Assembly: GCA_900313125.1 (NCBI GenBank)
Contig: OMPZ01000261.1
Span: 1 to 8,914 of the forward strand
DNA: 8,914 nucleotides
Source: an uncultured Eubacteriales bacterium
Lineage (GTDB): Bacteria; Bacillota; Clostridia; Oscillospirales; Acutalibacteraceae
Reading direction: 5' to 3'
A program made the translations under genes and the position numbers. The notes under the pieces were generated by a model. That model searched no databases. It worked only from the letters and a program-made list of their open reading frames with translations, and was not told where the DNA came from. Positions 1-5,284 of this stretch are shown piece by piece. How positions within the stretch are numbered: position 1 is the stretch's first letter; each line of letters opens with the position of its first letter.

Positions 1-3
1 AAT

Positions 4-11
4 GGGAGGGG
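4..11 (+). promoter_or_regulatory. Ribosome binding site of the HtrA gene
   Basis: The purine run GGGAGGGG lies 5 nt before the ATG at 17 and is a strong Shine-Dalgarno match. A second ATG at 13 is in another frame and has almost no spacing, so 17 is the better start. The promoter is upstream of the window. Confidence 0.75.
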
Positions 12-16
12 AATGA

Positions 17-1771
17 ATGGAAGAAATTCTTGAAAATAAAAATGAAGTCCCCGAAGAAAAAATAGAAGCTCCGGCGCAGGACACGGCAGCGGAAAGCGAG
101 ACGCAGACAAAGCCGCTCGACGCAGCGCCGCAAGACAGCGCGGAGGTTTCGCAGACAGACGCTCAGGACGAATTGAAGCGTGCGGTCAGCCTTGACAAGG
201 AAACGCCTGAGGAGGACGAACAGCCAGCGGAGATGTCGCTCGAGGGCAGAAAGACGCAGCTTGAAGAGAAGGTGCAGGCTCAGCTTGACAGGCAGCCCGG
301 ACCGACTGCGGCGCAAAGCGCACAGCCGACAAGTGCAGGCGCTTACGGGGGCTATCCGACGGGGAATGTTCCTTACTCCGCGTACGCTCCCGCGGCAAAC
401 GCGTACCGCGCACCGAAACAGAAAATGCCGCAAGGCTCGAAGGCTTACATCATTCTTATCTCAGGAATGTTAGTCGTGTTCACGCTTGGATTTATTCTTG
501 AATGTACAAGAGCGTTCAAGCAGAACGGTCTGTTCGGAGGGGATATCGACAGATTCCTTGACAGCGACGTTCCCTTTGGTGACGACGATACAGACGACGA
601 GGACTTCGGCGGATTCGGAGGCTTGTTCCCGTTTGATTTCGGTGACAGCGATATACCCGAAATACCGTCTTTGCCGGATCTTCCCGATGATGACGAAGAA
701 GAGCCCGACAGCGAAGCTGAAGCAAAGAATCTTGTAGAGCCACCCGATAAAAGCTCGGTGATAGATCCCGAAGCCGCTAACCTCACAGCGAAGGATCAGC
801 CCGATGATATCGATTCGGTCGATTATACGGCGAGACTTGCGTACAAGAAGGTCGAGAACTCCGTTGTGAACGTTGTGGTCTACGGTCAGCCCGAAACGGT
901 CGGGAACGACGCCTACAAAGAAGGCACAGGCTCCGGCATTATCGTTTCGCAGGACGGCTATATAATCACAAACAGCCATGTTATCGACGACACCGAGGAA
1001 AGAGGAGTCGAGATCATCACGACGCGCGGCGACAGTTATGTTGCAGCGATCGTTGGCTATGACTCGCGCACCGACCTCGCTGTGCTGAAGATAAACGAAA
1101 CAGGTCTGACGCCTGCCGAGTTTGTTAATTCCGATCAGATAGAGATCGGTCAGGACGCTCTCGCGGTGGGCAACCCCGGCGGCGTAGCTTACTCAAACTC
1201 TTTGACGAGGGGCTGTGTTTCCGCGCTGAACAGAACGATATCGGAGAACAGAATGGTCTCCTATATCCAAACCGACGCGGCGATAAACCCCGGCAACTCC
1301 GGCGGCCCGCTTTTGAACAGCGCAGGTCAGGTCATGGGCATCACGACTATCAAGATCGCCAACACCGACTACGAGGGCATGGGCTTCGCGATCCCGTCAA
1401 ACACGGCTATCGAGATAGCGAACAGCCTTATCGCGAAAGGCTATATTCCCGGCAGAGTTAAGCTTGGCATTACGGCTGCGCTTTACGACAACGGAACGCT
1501 GACGGGCATTGAGGGAATACTGATACATTCCATCGACACCGGCTCGCCGTTTGAAGGCACGGAAGTAAGACCCGGCGACGTTATAACAAAGATCGACGGC
1601 AAAAGCACGGCTACGTTCTCCGACCTCTACTCGATACTCGGCGAGCACGAACCGGGCGACGAGGTGACGGTCTCGCTTTACAGAGAACCGAGCGTAGGCG
1701 ACGCAGGGAAGAATTTCAAGGTCACGATAAGTCTTGTTGCGGACGAACGTGACGCAGATGCGGATAGCTGA
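17..1771 (+). CDS. HtrA/DegP-like membrane-anchored serine protease with PDZ domain
   Basis: This is a trypsin-like serine protease of the HtrA family (S1C), which degrades or holds misfolded proteins at the outer face of the membrane. Residues 1-140 are cytoplasmic, polar and Glu/Gln/Ala-rich, and become Tyr/Gly/Pro-rich at 108-135. One membrane span lies at about 143-163. A very acidic linker follows at about 174-236 (about 25 Asp/Glu, one Arg), with Asp/Gly/Phe-rich patches. The protease domain runs from about 270 to 478. Its triad is His321 (in TNSHVID), Asp353 (in RTDLAVLKI) and Ser428 (in NPGNSGGPL), so it should be active. One PDZ domain (about 482-573) includes VRPGDVITKIDG. The 584-residue length exceeds the roughly 400-450 of many Firmicutes HtrAs because of the N-terminal tail and the linker. 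The family is certain; whether it is HtrA, HtrB or YyxA cannot be told, so no symbol is given. Confidence 0.95.
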   Translation: MEEILENKNEVPEEKIEAPAQDTAAESETQTKPLDAAPQDSAEVSQTDAQDELKRAVSLDKETPEEDEQPAEMSLEGRKTQLEEKVQAQLDRQPGPTAAQSAQPTSAGAYGGYPTGNVPYSAYAPAANAYRAPKQKMPQGSKAYIILISGMLVVFTLGFILECTRAFKQNGLFGGDIDRFLDSDVPFGDDDTDDEDFGGFGGLFPFDFGDSDIPEIPSLPDLPDDDEEEPDSEAEAKNLVEPPDKSSVIDPEAANLTAKDQPDDIDSVDYTARLAYKKVENSVVNVVVYGQPETVGNDAYKEGTGSGIIVSQDGYIITNSHVIDDTEERGVEIITTRGDSYVAAIVGYDSRTDLAVLKINETGLTPAEFVNSDQIEIGQDALAVGNPGGVAYSNSLTRGCVSALNRTISENRMVSYIQTDAAINPGNSGGPLLNSAGQVMGITTIKIANTDYEGMGFAIPSNTAIEIANSLIAKGYIPGRVKLGITAALYDNGTLTGIEGILIHSIDTGSPFEGTEVRPGDVITKIDGKSTATFSDLYSILGEHEPGDEVTVSLYREPSVGDAGKNFKVTISLVADERDADADS

Positions 1772-1899
1772 TGATCTGGAAAACATCTTTAAAACAAAAA
1801 TATATTTGTTTGATTATTGTTTAATTGCACAGAAACATAGCGTTTGTATTGGGCATTTTTAAATTTATTTTCTTGTGAAGAAATAAGAAATAAAATTTC

Positions 1900-1957
1900 A
1901 AAAAAAATTGAAAAAAATTAAAGTTTTTTCAAAAAAACTATTGGAATTTTACAAAAA
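1900..1957. promoter_or_regulatory. Phased A-tracts upstream of the 2008 gene, possible bent DNA / UP element
   Basis: Runs of six to eight A or T occur at 1900-1907, 1911-1917, 1924-1929 (T), 1931-1937 and 1952-1957. Several centres are close to 10 or 20 bp apart, the geometry that produces intrinsic curvature. The tracts lead straight into the promoter at 1941-1969. An inverted repeat, TTGAAAAAA (1908-1916) and TTTTTTCAA (1924-1932), is part of the array; as RNA it would be only a weak A-U hairpin. The rest of 1772-2007 is AT-rich, and I see no convincing terminator for the HtrA gene there. Confidence 0.45.
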
Positions 1958-1969
1958 ATATAGTAAAAT
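1941..1969 (+). promoter_or_regulatory. Sigma-A-type promoter of the small membrane protein gene
   Basis: A -35 box TTGGAA (1941-1946) and a -10 box TAAAAT (1964-1969) are separated by exactly 17 bp. Transcription would begin near 1976, giving a leader of about 30 nt before the ATG at 2008. An A-rich UP-like region lies immediately upstream. Confidence 0.7.
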
Positions 1970-2007
1970 ATATACGGTAGATATTTTAATCTTGGGTGGG
2001 ATGATTT

Positions 2008-2358
2008 ATGCGTGGAGTAAAAATTGTAAGTAGAACCGAAACTACGAAAATCATAGTCGATGACGAAACCAGACCGATTCCGGTTATACTGTTCTTACTG
2101 TTTACTGTTGCTACAACGGCGGTGAGCATTGTCGGAATTGTAAACCCTGAGCATCGTCGCTGGGCGTTCATTATGGCAGTAGCATACTTTATTGTCAGCG
2201 CCCTCATCTTCTCGGGCTATTCAACGACGGTTTCCAAGCAGAGCACATATAAGTACAAGGTTATCGTTGCCGAAGGTACTGATATGGATGAGTTCTACGA
2301 TAAGTATGAGGTTCTCACACAGAAGGGCCGTGTATACGAGGTCGTAGAGAGAAGTTAA
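2008..2358 (+). CDS. Small two-span membrane protein, function unknown
   Basis: This is a 116-residue protein I do not recognise. A short polar N-terminus (1-22) is followed by two hydrophobic segments at about 24-45 and 51-70, joined by a tight NPEHRR turn. A soluble C-terminal part (about 78-116) contains YKYKVIVAEG and the segment EFYDKYEVLTQKGRVYEVVE, which has the look of a small beta-rich domain. No signal peptidase site or catalytic motif is visible. The start is supported by GGGTGGG at 1994-2000, 7 nt before the ATG. It has its own promoter and is followed by a hairpin terminator, so it appears monocistronic. Its lower GC content sets it apart from its neighbours. It is probably a real gene given these signals. 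Confidence 0.8.
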   Translation: MRGVKIVSRTETTKIIVDDETRPIPVILFLLFTVATTAVSIVGIVNPEHRRWAFIMAVAYFIVSALIFSGYSTTVSKQSTYKYKVIVAEGTDMDEFYDKYEVLTQKGRVYEVVERS

Positions 2359-2376
2359 GGTCAATACGCAATTTTT

Positions 2377-2410
2377 CGGGCAGCCGGCATGGCTGCCCGT
2401 TTCTCCGTTT
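2377..2410 (+). terminator. Hairpin terminator after the small membrane protein gene
   Basis: A perfect 9-bp GC-rich stem, CGGGCAGCC (2377-2385) and GGCTGCCCG (2391-2399), has a 5-nt loop. It starts 18 nt after the stop codon. The T-tract is interrupted (TTTCTCCGTTT), so termination may be incomplete. On the minus strand the same stem is followed by AAAAA, so it is not a good terminator for the converging lipoprotein gene. Confidence 0.7.
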
Positions 2411-2416
2411 ACGGGG

Positions 2417-2965
2417 TCAGCTTGACGATTCAGATATCGGTTCAAAAACAATATCTGCGCCCAGTCCTGCGGAGCTTATCATACGGGGGATGCCGGTGGC
2501 TTTGTCTGTCGTTATCGTGTAGCGCATACCGTATATCTCGCCGGAAAACACCGCCGCTGACTCGTCGGGGGTATCGGTGGGCGAATAGCTCAGCGCGCCC
2601 TCGGTCGATGCGTTCCTGATGATGTCGCACAGAAGGCGCGGCAGCGCGCGGCTGTCGAGACGCACCATTTCCGACGAGAAGCTCAGATCGCCGAAGCTTA
2701 TCTTGCAGCCGCCCGGCGAGAAGGTGTAGACAAGCCCCTGCATCGACGGCGGCTCGCTGAAGCTCACGCTCATTATGCCGCCGAGGGAATTAGTGACGCT
2801 TGCTCTGTACTCTTTACCATCATAGCTTATGTCACACGGCGCGTTCCTTAGCTCGAATGAAGGCGACGCAGGCTGTGAAAAGCTGCCGCAGCCCGTAAAC
2901 AGCAGGGCGAGGATAACGAATAAGACAGCAGGTAATAACTTTTTGATGACGATCACCGCTTTCAT
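2417..2965 (-). CDS. Putative lipoprotein, function unknown
   Basis: This is a 182-residue predicted lipoprotein. A basic start with Lys8-Lys9 is followed by a hydrophobic stretch (10-24) and a lipobox ending FTGC with Cys26. After signal peptidase II cleavage it would be tethered to the outer face of the membrane. The mature part alternates polar and hydrophobic residues (e.g. DISYDGKEYRASVTN, and EIYGMRYTITTDKATGIPRM), suggesting a mainly beta fold. A resemblance to LolA/LppX-type lipid-binding folds is only an impression. I do not recognise the family. The start is odd: no Shine-Dalgarno sequence precedes the ATG at 2965, and the T-tract of a strong hairpin terminator ends only 7 nt before it. 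A GTG at codon 4 has no better ribosome site. The reading frame itself looks genuine because of the signal peptide and lipobox. Confidence 0.8.
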   Translation of the reverse strand: MKAVIVIKKLLPAVLFVILALLFTGCGSFSQPASPSFELRNAPCDISYDGKEYRASVTNSLGGIMSVSFSEPPSMQGLVYTFSPGGCKISFGDLSFSSEMVRLDSRALPRLLCDIIRNASTEGALSYSPTDTPDESAAVFSGEIYGMRYTITTDKATGIPRMISSAGLGADIVFEPISESSS

Positions 2966-2972
2966 AAATAAT

Positions 2973-3021
2973 AAAAAACCGATCTTTGGGTAGTGGTCTA
3001 CTCAAAGATCAGTATTTTTTT
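2973..3021. terminator. Bidirectional intrinsic terminator between nnrD and the lipoprotein gene
   Basis: A 13-bp stem, GATCTTTGGGTAG (2981-2993) and CTACTCAAAGATC (2998-3010), has one G-T position and a 4-nt loop. On the minus strand it is followed by GG and six Ts, terminating nnrD about 30 nt after its stop. On the plus strand it is followed by AGTA and seven Ts (3015-3021), so it can also stop read-through entering antisense to the lipoprotein gene. Confidence 0.85.
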
Positions 3022-3040
3022 CGTCTGTTGTTTTTAACTT

Positions 3041-3934
3041 TTACATTATATACTTGATCGCGTTTATAACGTCACGCGCCGTTACGCACGACATCGAGAT
3101 ATCGTCGGTGCATTCGTCGGCGGCAAAGCCGTGGATATATACGCCTGCCGCAGCAGCGGAAAGCGGCTCGACGCCCTGACATACGAGCGCGCCGATAATG
3201 CCTGCAAGCACGTCGCCGCTGCCGCCCTTTGCAAGGCTGCCGTTTCCGGTCGGGTTTACAAACGTGTCGTCGCCGTTCGTTATCACGGTGTTCACGCCCT
3301 TTAGTACGACGATGCAGCCGTGCGCCTTTGCAAATCCCTTCGCGATCTCCTCGCGGTCGCTTTGTACCTCTTTTACTGTCAGGCTGCACAGCCGCGCCAT
3401 TTCGCCCGGGTGCGGCGTGATGATAGTCGGCACGGTGCGCTCCTTTAATATATCTGTATGCGAAGAAATGCAGTTAAGACCATCCGCGTCGATCACAAGC
3501 GGACGTTCGCATTTTTTTATAACAGCGTCGCAGACAGCCGCGGTGTCGTCGCTTACCCTAATTCCGCAGCCGATAACGACCGCGCTGCCGCCGTTTGCTT
3601 CCGTTATTATTCGGTCGGACGAACCCGCGCCGAGCGTGCCGTTTTCGCCGTCGGGGAGAGGTACGAAAACGTTCTCCCACAGATTTGACGCGCATATCGG
3701 ATAAATGCTTTCGGGAATTATCATTTTCACAAGTCCTGCGCCTGCGGTCACAGCCGCGCTGCCGCACAGCATTGCCGCGCCTGCCATGCCGTAGCTGCCG
3801 CACACGCACGACAGCGTGCCGAAGGTGCCCTTGTTGCAGTCGCCGTCGCGTTTTTCGTTGAGCAGGTCGATGACCTTTTCATAATTCATAGCGGCGGCTA
3901 TATCGGGATTTTTAGAAAAATTAAATACCTTCAT
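3041..3934 (-). CDS. nnrD: ADP-dependent NAD(P)H-hydrate dehydratase
   Basis: The NnrD (YjeF C-terminal, ribokinase-like) family dehydrates the S form of hydrated NADH or NADPH using ADP, restoring damaged cofactors in the cytosol. The 297-residue protein is a stand-alone dehydratase domain. A nucleotide/substrate-fold segment includes GSYGMAGAAMLCGSAAVTAG (46-65). DADGLN is at 149-154, TPHPGEMARL at 173-182 and LKG at 211-213. The signature NPTGNGSLAKGGSGDVLAG is at 227-245, with the expected catalytic Asp241 in GSGD. The epimerase partner (NnrE, YjeF N-domain) is neither fused nor present in the window, so it must be encoded elsewhere or be absent. The start is set by GAGAAAGGGG at 3952-3943, 8 nt before the ATG. 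A terminator follows the stop. I see only weak promoter matches in the roughly 60 nt between the upstream terminator and the ATG. Confidence 0.93.
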   Translation of the reverse strand: MKVFNFSKNPDIAAAMNYEKVIDLLNEKRDGDCNKGTFGTLSCVCGSYGMAGAAMLCGSAAVTAGAGLVKMIIPESIYPICASNLWENVFVPLPDGENGTLGAGSSDRIITEANGGSAVVIGCGIRVSDDTAAVCDAVIKKCERPLVIDADGLNCISSHTDILKERTVPTIITPHPGEMARLCSLTVKEVQSDREEIAKGFAKAHGCIVVLKGVNTVITNGDDTFVNPTGNGSLAKGGSGDVLAGIIGALVCQGVEPLSAAAAGVYIHGFAADECTDDISMSCVTARDVINAIKYIM

Positions 3935-3942
3935 TTGTCGCG

Positions 3943-3952
3943 CCCCTTTCTC
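3943..3952 (-). promoter_or_regulatory. Ribosome binding site of nnrD
   Basis: On the minus strand GAGAAAGGGG sits 8 nt before the ATG at 3934 and fixes that start. Confidence 0.75.
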
Positions 3953-3991
3953 GTATTACAATTATTATTCGGAAAGCTATGGAAAATATTC

Positions 3992-4025
3992 AAAAAAGCG
4001 GCAGCGGAGAAAAACCGCTGTCGCT
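3992..4025 (-). terminator. Intrinsic terminator after the 236-residue membrane protein gene
   Basis: The arms are 3997-4007 and 4015-4025 (11 bp with one mismatch on the minus strand), with a 7-nt loop, followed on the minus strand by six Ts (3997-3992). It begins 8 nt after the stop codon and separates this gene from nnrD. Confidence 0.85.
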
Positions 4026-4033
4026 CGTCGCTT

Positions 4034-4744
4034 TTATTTTTTCTTTTTTTGATCGGAGCTGTTTTGAGCCTTCGCGCTGTCCTTTTTGGCGGTGTCGGTG
4101 GCTTTCCCGTCCTTCTTCTCTGGCTTTTCAGGCTCGCTCTTTTTGAGAGTCGGCTTGTCGGAAGCGGGCTCGGCTGCTTTTGCCGTGCTTGCCTTGCCGA
4201 AAACGCCGGCTTTTATAAGCTCCGCCTTGACGTTCGTTCTCAGATACGGCTTCATCGCGTTCAGAGTTTTCTCGTCCGGCGAGAAAAGCAGCAGACAGTC
4301 GCCGTTGAATTTTTCAAGGTGCATCTCGGCGGCGTAAACGTCGTCGCCTGTTTCTGTGACACTTGCTTTGAAGAACTTTTTGTAGCTTTTGCCCTCGGCG
4401 TCGGAGTCCTTGAGCCTGCGAAGTGTGTTGAACTTCTTGATATCAACGCTTATCACCCTCTTGCGGCTGCGCTTTGCGGTGATCTTGTCTATGGTGATGT
4501 TGCTGTTTGTAACGGCGTATTCATACTCGACATACAGCCCCGTAACGAGGTAGTACGAGCCGTAAACCGCAAAGCAGAACGCTACCGCAGCGACAACTAC
4601 AAAGTATCTCGTGCCGATGCCCGCAAGCCCCAGCAGCAGCAGTATCACCGGGACGGTAAAGATCAAAAGCATTATAGCTGCGAGCTTTAAGATATGCTTG
4701 CTGTTGTTTTTACGAACGACAAGCTGTTCATTAAATGAATCCAT
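4034..4744 (-). CDS. Two-span membrane protein with charged C-terminal tail, function unknown
   Basis: This 236-residue protein starts with a polar N-terminus (1-18, MDSFNEQLVVRKNNSK). Two hydrophobic segments follow at about 19-42 and 46-70, then a soluble domain (about 71-182) with YVEYEYAVTNSNITIDKI and a basic stretch KRSRKR (91-96). The end is a low-complexity Lys/Ala/Ser/Pro/Glu tail (about 183-236) closing in four lysines. The N-terminal three quarters resemble uncharacterised membrane proteins I recall from Ruminococcus-type genomes, possibly the family named DUF6106; that name is from memory and unverified. The pattern of a membrane hairpin plus a small cytoplasmic beta domain gives no enzymatic clue. 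The start is supported by GGAGAG 9 nt upstream and by good promoters. A terminator follows, so it is monocistronic. An overlapping plus-strand frame is rejected. Confidence 0.85.
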   Translation of the reverse strand: MDSFNEQLVVRKNNSKHILKLAAIMLLIFTVPVILLLLGLAGIGTRYFVVVAAVAFCFAVYGSYYLVTGLYVEYEYAVTNSNITIDKITAKRSRKRVISVDIKKFNTLRRLKDSDAEGKSYKKFFKASVTETGDDVYAAEMHLEKFNGDCLLLFSPDEKTLNAMKPYLRTNVKAELIKAGVFGKASTAKAAEPASDKPTLKKSEPEKPEKKDGKATDTAKKDSAKAQNSSDQKKKK

Positions 4745-4753
4745 GTATGTTCA

Positions 4754-4759
4754 CTCTCC
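4754..4759 (-). promoter_or_regulatory. Ribosome binding site of the 4744 gene
   Basis: GGAGAG on the minus strand lies 9 nt before the ATG at 4744 and supports that start. Confidence 0.7.
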
Positions 4760-4766
4760 GATTTTT

Positions 4767-4795
4767 AATATACCTCTATGATAGCATATTCGCAA
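4767..4795 (-). promoter_or_regulatory. Proximal candidate promoter of the 4744 gene
   Basis: On the minus strand a -35 box TTGCGA (4795-4790) and a -10 box TATATT (4772-4767) are 17 bp apart. The predicted start near 4760 would leave a very short leader in which the ribosome site is almost at the 5' end. It overlaps the distal candidate, and probably only one of the two is used. Confidence 0.45.
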
Positions 4796-4806
4796 AAATA
4801 ATTCAA
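4778..4806 (-). promoter_or_regulatory. Distal candidate promoter of the 4744 gene, extended -10
   Basis: On the minus strand a -35 box TTGAAT (4806-4801) and a -10 box TATCAT (4783-4778) are 17 bp apart, with a TG one base before the -10 (TGCTATCAT). Transcription would start near 4771, giving a leader of about 27 nt. This is the better of the two candidates. Confidence 0.55.
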
Positions 4807-4856
4807 GAATATTGTGAAAAACACATAAAAATTTACATTTGTAAAAAATCCTGTCG

Positions 4857-4880
4857 AAAAAACCCGCAAAGCGGGAGGAT
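4857..4880 (-). terminator. Orphan minus-strand terminator in the divergent region
   Basis: On the minus strand CCCGC, a 3-nt TTT loop and GCGGG (4875-4863) are followed by six Ts (4862-4857). The outer bases ATCCT (4880-4876) could also pair with AGGAT (4852-4848) beyond the T-tract. No minus-strand gene lies upstream of it before pheS. It may block antisense transcription from the pheS side from reaching the 4744 gene, or end a very short RNA. Confidence 0.6.
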
Positions 4881-4924
4881 AGCAGAACAAAACGCAATAT
4901 AATGAAAATATTTCCGAAAATCCC

Positions 4925-4953
4925 TTGAAAATGCGCTTTAAAAATGATATAAT
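4925..4953 (+). promoter_or_regulatory. Promoter of the T-box-pheST operon
   Basis: TTGAAA (4925-4930), a 17-bp spacer and a perfect TATAAT (4948-4953) preceded by TGA form an extended -10, near-consensus vegetative promoter. Transcription should start near 4960, about 25 nt before the base of T-box stem I. Confidence 0.85.
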
Positions 4954-4984
4954 CAAAATACTGAACGAATTTGATATTCCAAAC

Positions 4985-5238
4985 GCGATGATGGAGCACA
5001 GTACCGTTTCCGCTTTAGTCAAAAGAGAGTGCAGGTCTGCGGCTGAGAGCCTGCTTGTACGGCGGTTTCGGGAATTTCACTTCGCAGCGGCAGGGCTGAA
5101 CGCGGCGGTCAATTAGGCTCTGACGGCAAAGCACCGTTAAACGCTTAGAGTGCCTGTTTTTTGGCAGAATATGGGTGGTACCACGGCAAAGTTCGTCCCT
5201 TTGAAATGATCTCAAGGTCGTTTCAAAGGGCTTTTTTG
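4985..5238 (+). ncRNA. Phenylalanine T-box riboswitch (leader of pheST)
   Basis: This is a tRNA-sensing leader of the T-box class. The stem I base pairs GCGA (4985-4988) with TCGC (5082-5085). The S-turn halves AGTA (5000-5003) and GAA (5072-5074) flank a CCG/CGG helix (5004-5006 with 5069-5071), and the conserved AGAGAG is at 5024-5029. The specifier after GAA is TTT (5075-5077) or TTC (5076-5078); both code for Phe, matching the downstream genes. Stem III is TGACGG (5121-5126) with CCGTTA (5134-5139). The T-box core GGGTGGTACCACGGC (5173-5187) carries TGGT, complementary to an ACCA tRNA end. In the antiterminator, GGG 5173-5175 pairs with CCC 5197-5199, and ACG 5183-5185 with CGT 5194-5196. 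The same CCC begins the terminator stem, so the two folds exclude each other. Uncharged tRNA-Phe should turn pheST on. Confidence 0.93.
5197..5238 (+). terminator. T-box-controlled intrinsic terminator before pheS
   Basis: A 15-bp stem runs from 5197-5211 to 5216-5230; the outer 10 bp are perfect and the inner 5 include two G-U pairs. The loop is TCAA, and C plus six Ts (5232-5237) follow. Its left arm begins with the CCC used in the antiterminator, making it the off state of the riboswitch. Confidence 0.93.
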
Positions 5239-5270
5239 TTGGAATATCGGCAATACAGAAACCATAGTGA

Positions 5271-5275
5271 AAGGA
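5271..5275 (+). promoter_or_regulatory. Ribosome binding site deciding the pheS start
   Basis: AAGGA lies 9 nt before the ATG at 5285. An in-frame GTG at 5267 would put this site inside the coding region and has no ribosome site of its own, so 5285 is the likely start. Confidence 0.8.
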
Positions 5276-5284
5276 ACTGAAAAT

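Noticed and set aside
470..979. A 169-codon minus-strand frame inside the HtrA gene
   Set aside because: It lies opposite an unmistakable HtrA sequence, has no ribosome site and no recognisable protein features.
1908..1932. TTGAAAAAA/TTTTTTCAA inverted repeat as a terminator of the HtrA gene
   Set aside because: The stem is almost entirely A-T, so it would be too weak in RNA, and it lies about 137 nt after the stop. It is better explained as part of the A-tract array.
3935..4690. A 251-codon open frame on the plus strand overlapping the 4744-4034 membrane protein gene
   Set aside because: It starts at TTG with no ribosome site. The opposite strand has promoters, an SD sequence, a sensible membrane protein and a terminator. 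It is an antisense shadow.
4898..4903. A perfect TATAAT on the plus strand between the divergent promoters
   Set aside because: The sequence 17 bp upstream (GAGGAT) is not a -35 box, and there is no TG extension. The promoter at 4925-4953 is far better.
4925..5116. A short plus-strand frame (63 codons) across the pheST promoter and T-box stem I
   Set aside because: It begins within the -35 box, upstream of the predicted transcription start, and overlaps structured RNA. It is not a leader peptide.
5267..5284. GTG at 5267 as the pheS start, adding six residues
   Set aside because: It has no ribosome site and would absorb the good AAGGA at 5271-5275, which is correctly spaced for the ATG at 5285.
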